From Actinacidiphila cocklensis (GTDB lineage: Bacteria; Actinomycetota; Actinomycetes; Streptomycetales; Streptomycetaceae), in NCBI RefSeq assembly GCF_907177275.1, contig NZ_CAJSLV010000073.1, positions 1-64,000 of the forward strand: 64,000 nucleotides of DNA, given 5' to 3'. Position 1 is the first letter of the stretch. Each line of letters opens with the position of its first letter. Shown in pieces: positions 8,298-16,137 of the stretch. Below the pieces are notes generated by a model. That model did no database searches, was not told the origin of the DNA, and saw nothing but the letters and a program-made list of their open reading frames with translations. The translations under genes and the position numbers were made by a program.

Positions 8298-8726
8298 ATG
8301 TCCGGGCCACTTGTCATCCGCGGTTCCGTCTCCGTGCCGGAGGCGGAGCTCCAGTGGCGTTTCTCGCGCTCCTCCGGTCCCGGCGGCCAGCACGTGAACA
8401 CCACCGACAGCCAGGTCGAGCTGCGCTTCGACCTCGCCGCGACCGAGGCGCTGCCCCCGGTGTGGAAGCGCCGGGCGCTGGAGCGGCTCGAAGGGCGGCT
8501 GACCGGCGGTGTGATCGCGGTACGGGCGTCGGAGCACCGCTCGCAGTGGCGCAACCGGGAGGCCGCGGCGGCCCGGCTGGCCGCGCTGCTCGCCGAGGCG
8601 ACGGCCCCGCCGCCGAAGGTGCGGCGGGCCACGAAGATCCCGCGCGGCATCAACGAGCGCCGGCTGCGGGTCAAGAAGCGCCGCAGCGAGACCAAGCGCG
8701 GCCGCAGCGGCGGAGGCTGGGACTGA
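8298..8726 (+). CDS. arfB: Alternative ribosome-rescue factor ArfB (peptidyl-tRNA hydrolase)
   Basis: A 142-residue class I release-factor-like protein that hydrolyses peptidyl-tRNA on stalled ribosomes. The catalytic loop SSGPGGQHVNTTDSQVELR carries the GGQ motif near residue 29, and the C-terminal basic tail (RLRVKKRRSETKRGR) is the part that enters the empty mRNA channel in the family. There is no stop-codon recognition domain, which separates it from RF1 and RF2. No good Shine-Dalgarno site is present; GATCAT lies six bases before the ATG, a weak leaderless fit. Confidence 0.9.
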   Translation: MSGPLVIRGSVSVPEAELQWRFSRSSGPGGQHVNTTDSQVELRFDLAATEALPPVWKRRALERLEGRLTGGVIAVRASEHRSQWRNREAAAARLAALLAEATAPPPKVRRATKIPRGINERRLRVKKRRSETKRGRSGGGWD

Positions 8727-8770
8727 CCCGCCCCTGCTGCCACCGGGCTGCTACCGGGCTCCTGCCGCTC

Positions 8771-9283
8771 CTACCGCAGGAAGCGGTAGCGACCGCGGAA
8801 GTACGTCAGCGGCCCGCCGTCGGCACTGGGCGTGCGGGCGGCGAGCACCCGGGCGACGACGAGCGTGTGGTCGCCGGCGGGGACGCGCTGCGTGGTCTCG
8901 CACTCCAGTATCGACAGGGCGCCGCCCAGGATCGGGGCGCCGGAGTGCTCGCCCCGGTAGTAGGGGATGTCCTCGAAGAGCAGCCGGTCGCTGATCCGCC
9001 CGCGCAGCGCGAACCGCCCGGCGATGTGCCGCTGGCTCTCGCTGAGCACGGAGGCGGCCCAGCGGGGCTGCCGTTCGAGCAGCTCGTCCATCCTGGACCC
9101 GACCCGCAGGCTCACCAGCACCAGCGGGGGTTCGAGGGAGACGGACATGAAGGCGGTCGCGGTCATGCCGACGTCCTCGCCGCGCGGCCCGTCGTCCGGG
9201 TCGTGCGCGGTGATGAGGACGACGCCCGCGGACAGGCGGGTCATCGCGGCGCGGAAGGCATCGGTGTCGACGGTCTGAGCCAT
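8771..9283 (-). CDS. Flavin reductase family protein
   Basis: A 170-residue protein of the flavin-reductase-like FMN-binding family, which supplies reduced flavin to monooxygenases. Typical features are FRAAMTRLSAGVVLITAHD, then VGMTATAFMSVSLEPPLVLVSL, and GDHTLVVARVLAA near the end. The start at 9283 (MAQTVD) fits the family length. A GTG at 9331 would add 16 residues and cannot be excluded. No monooxygenase partner is adjacent, so its electron acceptor is unknown. Confidence 0.85.
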   Translation of the reverse strand: MAQTVDTDAFRAAMTRLSAGVVLITAHDPDDGPRGEDVGMTATAFMSVSLEPPLVLVSLRVGSRMDELLERQPRWAASVLSESQRHIAGRFALRGRISDRLLFEDIPYYRGEHSGAPILGGALSILECETTQRVPAGDHTLVVARVLAARTPSADGGPLTYFRGRYRFLR

Positions 9284-9439
9284 GGTGGTCCCAGGATGCC
9301 GGTCTGGCGAAGTGTGAAGCACGCTCCTCACGTTACGGGTCGGTACGAGGATGCGGATCGGGCTGTGGTCGCAGTCATACGCCGACCGGGTCCTAGGACC
9401 ACTCCCGCACCCTCCGTATCCATGTGCTTACCAGATGAT

Positions 9440-9453
9440 GTGACTTGAGTCAC
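9440..9453. promoter_or_regulatory. GTGACT-N2-AGTCAC palindrome upstream of cdgB
   Basis: GTGACTTGAGTCAC has perfect 6-bp arms, 140 bases before the cdgB start. In S. coelicolor cdgB is reported to be a BldD target, and BldD sites are GTNAC-type inverted repeats, so this is a reasonable candidate operator. The identity of the binding protein is inference. Confidence 0.45.
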
Positions 9454-9592
9454 AAGAAGCAGTAATTGTTGACCCTGTGTACCGACCGCACAGCTCGCTG
9501 TGATTCAGTGGCCGATGGAGACCGGTGTCATCGATGTCATCGGATGTATCGCAGAGATCACGGGAGTTGTTGTCGAGGGCGCGGAGAGGGGC

Positions 9593-11251
9593 ATGGATAC
9601 CGAGTCGGAGCCGTATGTCCGCCTCGCGACCTTGCGTCAACTGCACCAGGTCGTGGCGGACCTCAACACGGCACGCAGCCTTGCCGACACCCTGCAGGCC
9701 GTGGCCGACGGGGTGGTCAAGGGGCTGGGGTACGACCTGGCCGCCGTCAACCTGGTCCGGCCCGACGGCGACCTCGTCGTCGCCGCCTTCGCGGGCAGCA
9801 CCGCGGGCGAGGCCCTGCTCTCCGGCAAGGTGGGCCCGCGCGCGTCCTGGGAGCGGCGGCTCAGCATGGGGCAGCGCTGGGGCACCCTGCGCTTCATCCC
9901 GCACACCGAGGGCTGGGTCCTGATCGACGACGACGTGCCGCAGTGGCACACCGAGGGACCGCTGCCGCGCTTCGCCGACGAGTGGCACCCGGGCGACCGC
10001 CTCTACGCCCCCATGCAGTCCTCCCAGAACGGCGGCGGCGAGCTGATCGGCGTGATCTCCGTCGACCGCCCCTCCACCGGCCGCCACCCTGGCCCGTGGG
10101 GCTGCGAAGCCCTCCAGATGTACGCCTTCCAGGCCGGCATCGCGATCAGCAACGCCCGGATGCGCGCCAACATGCAGCGCGCCCTGGTCCGCCTGGAGCG
10201 CGACCAGCAGGCGCTGCGGGCCAGCGAGGAGAGCTTCCGGCAGGCTTTCGAGTACGCGCCCAGCGGTATGGCCATCGCCGAGATGGGCGGCGACCAGCAC
10301 GGCAAGCTGCTGCGCGCCAACGACGCGCTGTGCCGGCTGCTCGGGCGCAGCAGCTCGGTCATGCGGCGCTACTCCTTCTCCGACCTCGTCCACCCCGAGG
10401 ACGTCGGCCTGCTGCTGCGCACCTCGGCGGAGGGCGGCCGGGCCGAACTGCGGCTGGCCCGCCGCGACGGCTCGTACGTGTGGGTCTCGCTGCGCAACTC
10501 CGTCGTCGCCGACACCGCGGACGGGCCGCGCTTCCTGCTCACCCACGTCGAGGACATCGAGGAGCGCAAGGGCCGCGAGCTGCAGCTCGCCCACCGCGCC
10601 AGCCACGACTCGCTCACCGGCCTGCCCAACAGCGCGGAGCTGCGCACCCGGCTCTCCGCGCGGCTCTGCTCCCGCCCGCTGGACAAGGACGCGGCCGCGC
10701 TCGCCGCGGAGGCGGAAGGCCCCGACGAGTTCGCCTTCAGCTACGGCTACGGCCCCGAGGAGCTGGCCGCGCCGCTGGGCGCCCTCGGCTACGACTCGCA
10801 CGTCCACACCGTCGCGCCCGACGAGAACGACCCGGCGCCGGCGAAGGGGCTCGCCGTCCTGTTCTGCGACCTGGACGGCTTCAAGTCCATCAACGACCGC
10901 TTCGGGCACCACACCGGTGACGCCGTGCTCATCGAGGTGGCCCGCCGGCTGACCGGCGCGGTGCGCGACGGCGACACCGTCGCGCGGCTGGGCGGCGACG
11001 AATTCGTCGTCCTGGCCGACGGGTTGGCCCCGGCCGACGCGGCCGACCTCGCGGTGCGGCTGCGCAACGCGATCATCCCGCCCATCCGGGTCGACGGCCG
11101 CGCCGTCCGCGTCGGGGCGAGCTTCGGCATCGGCTGGGCCGGCTGCGGCATGACGGCGGAGGAGGTTCTCCACTCCGCCGACCAGCGCATGTACGTGGAG
11201 AAGCGCAGCCGCTCTTCCTCCCCCCGGCCGAACCACCGCCGCGCCGGCTGA
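9593..11251 (+). CDS. cdgB: Diguanylate cyclase CdgB (GAF-PAS-GGDEF)
   Basis: A 552-residue enzyme predicted to make c-di-GMP from two GTP. A GAF-like sensor spans about 30-185, a PAS domain about 200-335 (YVWVSLRNSVVAD, then LTHVEDIEERKGRE) and a GGDEF domain about 350-540. The catalytic motif GGDEF is intact at 467-471, and RDGD lies five residues upstream, matching the inhibitory I-site. The domain is split by an insert of roughly 60 residues between HDSLTGLPN and the FCDLDGFKSIND segment. No transmembrane helix is seen, so it is cytoplasmic. The ATG at 9593 follows GGAGAGGGG. In Streptomyces this protein acts with BldD to time sporulation. Confidence 0.92.
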   Translation: MDTESEPYVRLATLRQLHQVVADLNTARSLADTLQAVADGVVKGLGYDLAAVNLVRPDGDLVVAAFAGSTAGEALLSGKVGPRASWERRLSMGQRWGTLRFIPHTEGWVLIDDDVPQWHTEGPLPRFADEWHPGDRLYAPMQSSQNGGGELIGVISVDRPSTGRHPGPWGCEALQMYAFQAGIAISNARMRANMQRALVRLERDQQALRASEESFRQAFEYAPSGMAIAEMGGDQHGKLLRANDALCRLLGRSSSVMRRYSFSDLVHPEDVGLLLRTSAEGGRAELRLARRDGSYVWVSLRNSVVADTADGPRFLLTHVEDIEERKGRELQLAHRASHDSLTGLPNSAELRTRLSARLCSRPLDKDAAALAAEAEGPDEFAFSYGYGPEELAAPLGALGYDSHVHTVAPDENDPAPAKGLAVLFCDLDGFKSINDRFGHHTGDAVLIEVARRLTGAVRDGDTVARLGGDEFVVLADGLAPADAADLAVRLRNAIIPPIRVDGRAVRVGASFGIGWAGCGMTAEEVLHSADQRMYVEKRSRSSSPRPNHRRAG

Positions 11252-11292
11252 TCCTGGCCTCAGCCGGCCCTGGCCCGCCCCATGCGGCGGGC
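11243..11292 (+). terminator. Tandem hairpins after cdgB
   Basis: GCCGGCTGA and TCAGCCGGC (11243-11268) overlap the cdgB stop, followed by GCCCGCC/GGCGGGC (11273-11292) and TCTT. The pair suits transcription termination of cdgB. Confidence 0.5.
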
Positions 11293-11585
11293 TCTTCGCC
11301 TCTCCCGCCGTCGTGGCTCGTCGCTCCGCTCTACTCCCAGAGCTTCGCCCTGGGGGTACCCCCACGCGCCCCTGGGCGATTGCCCCTTGCGGTGGCGTCG
11401 CGTCTTTCCCCCGGTGGTGGGTTGCGCGCGCGGTTCCGCCCCCAGAGCTTCACCCGGGGGTACCCCCAGCGCCCCTGACGGCTTGCCCTCTGCGGAGAGG
11501 GTGAGCGTTTTTCAGGGGCGCGGGGAACTGCGCGACCAGCCACGATGGCGGGGAGGGAGCGGCGCCACCGCACGTGGCAATTCCC
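11252..11585. repeat. Intergenic region with dispersed repeat element
   Basis: This gap between convergent genes holds no supportable coding region. It contains two copies of a CTTCGCCC/CTTCACCC plus GGGGGTACCCCCA motif (about 11342-11365 and 11446-11468). At 11513-11552 it has the core CAGGGGCGCGGGGAACTGCG followed by CGACCAGCCAC. Related copies occur near 15086, 26362, 58701 and 62427 in this window. Confidence 0.7.
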
Positions 11586-12557
11586 CTACACGCGAAGCAG
11601 GAGCTTGCCCGTGGTCGAGCGGCTTTCGACCAGTTCGTGGGCGGTGGCCGCGTCCGCGAGGGCGAACTCGGCGGTGACGGGGAGCTCCACGCCGCCGTCC
11701 GTCACCGCACGGAAAGCCGCGTCGGCGAGCTGCTGGAGGCGTACCGGGTCGGCCGCGGCGAGGCCCAGCAGGGAGAAGCCGGAGACGGTGAGCCCGGCGG
11801 GGTAGACGTCGGCCGGGCCGATCTGCCAGGGCGCGGCCGAGCCGGAGTTGCCGAAGGAGACGAGCCGCCCGAAGCGCGCCGTCACCGCGAGCGTACGGCG
11901 GAAGTTGTCGCCGCCCACCGGTTCGAGGGCGATGTCGACGCCCCGCCCTCCCGTCGCGGCCAGCACGTCCGCGTCGAAGGTCGGCGTCAGGAAGACCTGG
12001 TCGTAACCGGACTTGAGCGCGTGCGGCGCCTTGTCGAAGGTGGAGACGACCCCGTAGACCGCACTGGCCCCGCCCAGCCGGGCGAGCTGTCCGGCGACCG
12101 TGCCGACGCCCCCGGCGGCCCCGTGGACCAGGACCGTGTCGCCCTCGCGCAGCCGCGCGACGTCGTGCAGCAGTGCGTAGGCCGTGGGCAGCACGCTCGG
12201 CAGCGTCGCGGCGGTGCGCAGGTCGAGCCCGTGCGGGACGGGGAAGGTCGTCGCCGCGGGGGCGACGGCTATCTCCGAGTAACCCCCGCCGGACATGAAG
12301 GAGGTGACCTCCTGTCCGGGAGCGAAGGCGGTGACGCCCTCGCCGACGGCGAGCACCCTCCCGGCGACTTCGAGGCCCGGGCGGAAGGGGAGCGCGTCGA
12401 CGCGGTAGCCCTCGGCTCTGGCCAGCACGTCGGCGAAGTTGATGCCCGCGTAGGCGACCTCGACGGTGACCTCGCCCGGTCCCGGCGTCGGTTCCGGCAC
12501 GTCCACCAGGCGCAGTACCTCGGGTCCGCCGAACTCCTCGAAGATCATTGCGCGCAT
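11586..12557 (-). CDS. Zinc-independent quinone oxidoreductase (MDR family)
   Basis: A 323-residue NADPH:quinone-reductase-like member of the medium-chain dehydrogenase superfamily. The N-terminal substrate domain begins MRAMIFEEFGGPEVL. The Rossmann nucleotide site reads VLVHGAAGGVGTVAGQLARL near residues 140-160. Zinc-ligand cysteines of alcohol dehydrogenases are missing. The C-terminus HELVESRSTTGKLLLRV is the usual family ending. The ATG at 12557 has AAGGGGGAA upstream. It is transcribed divergently from an ArsR-type gene 109 bp away, a common redox-responsive arrangement, so that regulator probably controls it. Confidence 0.9.
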   Translation of the reverse strand: MRAMIFEEFGGPEVLRLVDVPEPTPGPGEVTVEVAYAGINFADVLARAEGYRVDALPFRPGLEVAGRVLAVGEGVTAFAPGQEVTSFMSGGGYSEIAVAPAATTFPVPHGLDLRTAATLPSVLPTAYALLHDVARLREGDTVLVHGAAGGVGTVAGQLARLGGASAVYGVVSTFDKAPHALKSGYDQVFLTPTFDADVLAATGGRGVDIALEPVGGDNFRRTLAVTARFGRLVSFGNSGSAAPWQIGPADVYPAGLTVSGFSLLGLAAADPVRLQQLADAAFRAVTDGGVELPVTAEFALADAATAHELVESRSTTGKLLLRV

Positions 12558-12588
12558 GGCGCTTCCCCCTTGCTGTTCAATGAAAAGC

Positions 12589-12604
12589 GAACACCGATGA
12601 GTGT
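12589..12604. promoter_or_regulatory. Candidate operator between oxidoreductase and ArsR gene
   Basis: ACAC-N6-GTGT (12591-12604) lies in the 109-bp divergent gap, and CGAACAC occurs twice nearby. It is a plausible ArsR-family operator controlling both promoters, but this is inferred from position only. Confidence 0.35.
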
Positions 12605-12666
12605 ATGGTTCTGGTCGAACACTCTGCAACTCGGTTTGACTCGGCACCGACTTCCGGGAGGACGTC

Positions 12667-13020
12667 ATGACCGCACCGCGGGCACACCGGGCCGCCCCGG
12701 ATCACACCCACCCAGACCACGTACCCCTCCTGGCGGCGCTTAGTGCTCTCGCCGACCCCGTACGCCTGGGACTCGTACGCGAACTGGCCGGATCGGCCGA
12801 CTGGGAGCGCACCTGCGGCTCCTTCGACGTGCCGGTCGGCAAGGCGGCGCTCAGCCACCACTTCGCCACCCTGCGGGCCGCCGGCCTGGTCGAACAGCGC
12901 GACGCCGGGCCGAGGCGGCTCAACCGGCTGCGCAGGGCCGAGTTCGACGCCCGCTTCCCCGGCCTGCTCGACCTCGTCCTGCGACCGGACCCCGATCCCG
13001 GCCTGGAGCCCGAGGCGTAA
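12667..13020 (+). CDS. ArsR-family winged-helix regulator
   Basis: A 117-residue repressor-type protein with one winged helix-turn-helix: ALSALADPVRLGLVRELA, then KAALSHHFATLRAAGLVEQR as the recognition helix and wing. The metal-binding CXC motif of classical ArsR is absent; a single Cys lies before the recognition helix, so metal sensing is doubtful and thiol or small-molecule sensing is possible. The start has GGAGGACGTC. It is divergent from the quinone oxidoreductase and ends 11 bp from the convergent response regulator. Confidence 0.88.
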   Translation: MTAPRAHRAAPDHTHPDHVPLLAALSALADPVRLGLVRELAGSADWERTCGSFDVPVGKAALSHHFATLRAAGLVEQRDAGPRRLNRLRRAEFDARFPGLLDLVLRPDPDPGLEPEA

Positions 13021-13031
13021 CGGCGCCGCCG

Positions 13032-13712
13032 TCAGAGCCCGCCGCCGCCCGCCCGCACGAGGCCCGACTCGTACGCCAGCACCACCGCCTGCACCCGGTC
13101 GCGCAGGTCCAGCTTCGTCAGGATGCGCCCCACGTGCGTCTTCACCGTCGCCTCCGACAGCACCAGCTTGCGGGCGATCTCGCCGTTCGACAGGCCCTGC
13201 GCCACCAGCAGCAGCACCTCGCGCTCCCGGTCGGTGAGCTTGTTCAGCTCCTGGTGCCGCGGTTCGGAGCCCGCGGTGGGCAGCATCGGCGTGAAGCGGT
13301 CGAGCAGCCGCCGGGTCGTACTCGGCGCCACGACCGCATCACCGCTGTGCACCGCGCGGATCGCGGCCAGCAGCTCGTCGGGCGGCACGTCCTTGAGCAT
13401 GAAGCCGGCCGCCCCCGCCTTGAGCGCGGCGAACGCGTACTCGTCCAGGTCGAACGTCGTCAGGATCAGCACCCGCGGGCCGCCCTCGCCCTCCGCGCCG
13501 CAGATCCGCCGGGTCGCCTCGACGCCGTCCATCCGCGGCATCCGCACGTCCATCAGCACCACGTCGACCCGGGTCGCGCGCAGCACCTCCAGCGCCTCCG
13601 CGCCGTCGCCCGCCTCGGCGACGACCTCCATGTCCGGCTGCGCGGCCAGCACCATACGGAAGCCGGTACGCAGCAGCACCTGGTCGTCCACCAGCATGAC
13701 GCGGATCGCCAT
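13032..13712 (-). CDS. NarL/LuxR-type response regulator
   Basis: A 226-residue response regulator. The receiver domain (1-125) has the acidic pair DD at 9-10, the phospho-acceptor D55 in VVLMDVRMPRMDG, and the conserved lysine in MLKDVPPDE. A LuxR-type helix-turn-helix occupies about 160-215 (LTDREREVLLLVAQGLSNGE, then SEATVKTHVGRIL). The start at 13712 has GAGGAGAGGG upstream. It lies 17 bp downstream of its cognate histidine kinase on the same strand. The signal and targets cannot be read from the sequence. Confidence 0.93.
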   Translation of the reverse strand: MAIRVMLVDDQVLLRTGFRMVLAAQPDMEVVAEAGDGAEALEVLRATRVDVVLMDVRMPRMDGVEATRRICGAEGEGGPRVLILTTFDLDEYAFAALKAGAAGFMLKDVPPDELLAAIRAVHSGDAVVAPSTTRRLLDRFTPMLPTAGSEPRHQELNKLTDREREVLLLVAQGLSNGEIARKLVLSEATVKTHVGRILTKLDLRDRVQAVVLAYESGLVRAGGGGL

Positions 13713-13729
13713 CAGATCCCTCTCCTCGC

Positions 13730-14938
13730 TCACTTGCCCGCCGCGGTCAGCGGCAGTACCGCGCTGATGCGGAAACCGCCCTCCGGGCGCGGGCCGGCGT
13801 TCAGCGTGCCGCCGACCATGCCGATCCGCTCCCGCATGCCGATCAGGCCCTGCCCGAGCCCGTCCCTGCCGCCCTGCTCGTACAGGCCGTCCCGCCCGCC
13901 GCGCCCGTCGTCCTCGATCAGCAGGTCCAGCGCCGCGTCCCCGAACCCCAGCATCACGCTGGCGCTGGCCCCGTCCCCACCGTGCTTGCGCACGTTGGTC
14001 AGCGCCTCCTGCACGATGCGGTACGCCGTCAGCTCGACGCCGCTCGACAGCGGCCTGGCCTGCCCCGCGACCTCGAACCGCACCGGCAGCCCGGCCCCGC
14101 GCACCTGGTCGATCAGATCCGCCAGCTGGTCCACCCCCGGCTGCGGTACGTACTCCCCGCCGGCGTCGTCCCCGGCCCGCAGCAGCCCCAGCAGCCTGCG
14201 CATCTCGGCCAGCGCCTGGCGGCCGGTGCTGGAGATCGTGCTCAGCGCCTGCTTGGCCTGGTCCGGCGCCACATCCAGGACGTAGGCGGCGCCGTCGGCC
14301 TGCACCACCATCACCGACACGTTGTGCGCGACCACGTCGTGCAGCTCCCGCGCGATCCGCGCCCGCTCGGCCGCGACCGCCGCCTTCGACTGCGCCTCCC
14401 GCTCCCGGTGCAGCCGCTCGGCCCGCTCCTCCAGCTGCGCGTAATACGCCCGCCGGGTGCGCAGCCGGTCGCCGACCACCCACGCCAACGCGAAGATCAC
14501 CGTCAGGAAGAAGGTCTGGAGCAGCGTCGTCCAGATCGTCGAGCCCTCTTCGTGCGGCGGCCACCGCACCATGGCGAGCGGCGTCGCCAGCAGCCCCGCG
14601 GTCAGCGCCAGCCGCGAGGACCAGCGCGCGCCGTTCGACGCGCACGTGTAGATGATCACCAGCATCGCGGCGTCGCCGGGATTGGGCGCCTGCACGTCCA
14701 GCACGAGCTGGGCCGCGCCCGTCCCGATCGCGAGCAGCAGCATCTTCTCCGGCGCGCGCCGGCGCAGCGCCACGACGGCGGCCAGCGCGAGCGACACCGG
14801 TACGGCGGCGACGCGCGCCGCCGGTGAGGGGCTGTGGTCGGCCGCGATCCACACCGCGCACACCGCGAGCAGGACGACGGCCCAGAAGCTGTCGACCCAC
14901 GTCGGGTGTTTGCGGAGGAATTCGTAGACGCGCTGCAC
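13730..14938 (-). CDS. NarL-partner sensor histidine kinase
   Basis: A 402-residue membrane kinase. Several transmembrane helices fill about 18-160 (WAVVLLAVCAVWIAA, VAAVPVSLALAAVVAL, FFLTVIFALAWVVG). The HisKA_3 dimerisation region carries the phospho-acceptor H200 in IARELHDVVAHNVSVMVVQ, and the ATPase domain has the N-box ALTNVRKHGG and the GLIGMRERI box. Short loops suggest it senses within or at the membrane. The GTG at 14938 has no Shine-Dalgarno site, but TACGCT ends seven bases upstream, so the mRNA is probably leaderless. Confidence 0.92.
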   Translation of the reverse strand: MQRVYEFLRKHPTWVDSFWAVVLLAVCAVWIAADHSPSPAARVAAVPVSLALAAVVALRRRAPEKMLLLAIGTGAAQLVLDVQAPNPGDAAMLVIIYTCASNGARWSSRLALTAGLLATPLAMVRWPPHEEGSTIWTTLLQTFFLTVIFALAWVVGDRLRTRRAYYAQLEERAERLHREREAQSKAAVAAERARIARELHDVVAHNVSVMVVQADGAAYVLDVAPDQAKQALSTISSTGRQALAEMRRLLGLLRAGDDAGGEYVPQPGVDQLADLIDQVRGAGLPVRFEVAGQARPLSSGVELTAYRIVQEALTNVRKHGGDGASASVMLGFGDAALDLLIEDDGRGGRDGLYEQGGRDGLGQGLIGMRERIGMVGGTLNAGPRPEGGFRISAVLPLTAAGK

Positions 14939-14945
14939 ATAACCC

Positions 14946-14951
14946 AGCGTA
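14946..14951 (-). promoter_or_regulatory. -10 hexamer TACGCT, leaderless kinase mRNA
   Basis: TACGCT ends seven bases before the GTG of the sensor kinase, which puts the expected transcription start at or next to the start codon. Confidence 0.45.
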
Positions 14952-15085
14952 GGCACCGCAACCCGTCCCGGGGTCAGCCCCGGGAGCGATCTCCCCCTAC
15001 GCCGCAAGGTGGACAACCCCCTGCGGGCCATGCATCTTGCGGTGCGCTTCCCGGGGTTGCCACTTGCTGTGGCGTTGCTTACTTT

Positions 15086-15119
15086 CCCGCCGTCGTGGCT
15101 GACCGCGCAGTTCTCCCCC
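15086..15119 (-). repeat. Inverted copy of the dispersed intergenic element
   Basis: Read on the minus strand, this stretch gives GAACTGCGCGGTCAGCCACG, closely matching the segment at 11526-11544. The 290-bp gap between the divergent kinase and DUF2520 genes is otherwise gene-free. Confidence 0.6.
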
Positions 15120-15228
15120 GGGGGAAGGCGCGCGGGCCACCGCGAGGGGCAGCGTGGGCTGCGTCACGGGCGCAAGAAGAAGGAGTTCGCGTAGGATTGA
15201 CGAGAAGTGGCCCGCAGCGGGAGGCGTA

Positions 15229-16137
15229 ATGGTGGAGGAACGGCCCGGCCGTCTGACCGTAGGCGTCGTGGGAGCCGGGCGGGTGGGACCCGCACTGGCG
15301 GCCGCACTGGGAATGGCGGGGCACCGCCCCGTCGCCGCCTCGGGTGTCTCGGAGGCGTCCCGGCGCAGGGCCGAGGCAGTGCTGCCCGGCGTACCGATGC
15401 TGGAGCCGGGCCAGGTGATGGCCGCCGCCGACCTCGTCCTGCTGACCGTCCCCGACGACGCCCTGCCCGACCTTGTCAGAGGCCTCGCGGAGACCGGCGC
15501 CGTCCGCCCGGGGCAACTGCTCGTCCACACCTCGGGCCGTTTCGGCACCGCCGTGCTCGACCCCGCCCTGCGCGCGGGCGCGCTGCCCCTGGCGCTGCAC
15601 CCGGCGATGACCTTCACCGGTACGCCGGTGGACGTGCAGCGGCTGGCCGGGTGCTCGTTCGGGGTGACCGCCCCTGGCGAACTGCGGCTGGCCGCCGAGG
15701 CCCTGGTCATCGAGATGGGCGGCGAGCCCGAGTGGGTCGAGGAGTCGGCCCGCCCGCTCTACCACGCGGCCCTGGCGATCGGCTCGAACCACCTGGTCAC
15801 GCTGGTCGCCCAGGCCAGGGACCTGCTGCGGGAAGCGGGCGTGACGGAGCCGGGCCGCATGCTCGGCCCCCTGCTCGGCGCGGCCCTGGACAACGCGCTG
15901 CGGTCCGGCGACGGCGCCCTCACCGGCCCGGTGGCCCGCGGCGACGCCGGTACCGTCGCCGCCCACCTGCGCGAACTGCGCGCCCACGCACCCGAGACGG
16001 TGCCCTCCTACGTGGCGATGGCCCGGGCCACCGCCGACCGCGCCCTCGCCAACGGCATGCTCAAGGCCGAGTACGCCGAGGCGCTGCTCGGCGCCCTGTC
16101 CGACGAGCCCAGCCAGAGAGACGGGGGCATCGCATGA
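15229..16137 (+). CDS. Rossmann-like/DUF2520 oxidoreductase of the pantothenate operon
   Basis: A 302-residue dehydrogenase-like protein. An N-terminal Rossmann domain reads TVGVVGAGRVGPALAAALG (about 10-28), followed by LVLLTVPDDALPDLV. The C-terminal helical DUF2520 domain starts with PLALHPAMTFTGTP and includes YHAALAIGSNHLVTLVAQA. The arrangement resembles ketopantoate and 6-phosphogluconate dehydrogenase folds. Its stop overlaps the panC start as ATGA, indicating coupled translation. By context it may be the ketopantoate reductase of the CoA route, but that is inference; the family has no firm assigned reaction that I know of. The start has GGGAGG upstream. Confidence 0.85.
   Translation: MVEERPGRLTVGVVGAGRVGPALAAALGMAGHRPVAASGVSEASRRRAEAVLPGVPMLEPGQVMAAADLVLLTVPDDALPDLVRGLAETGAVRPGQLLVHTSGRFGTAVLDPALRAGALPLALHPAMTFTGTPVDVQRLAGCSFGVTAPGELRLAAEALVIEMGGEPEWVEESARPLYHAALAIGSNHLVTLVAQARDLLREAGVTEPGRMLGPLLGAALDNALRSGDGALTGPVARGDAGTVAAHLRELRAHAPETVPSYVAMARATADRALANGMLKAEYAEALLGALSDEPSQRDGGIA

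Noticed and set aside
9428..11365. 645-codon minus-strand open frame opposite cdgB
   Set aside because: Composition is repetitive Gly/Ala/Val/Arg with no domain. The plus-strand frame encodes GAF, PAS and an intact GGDEF motif.
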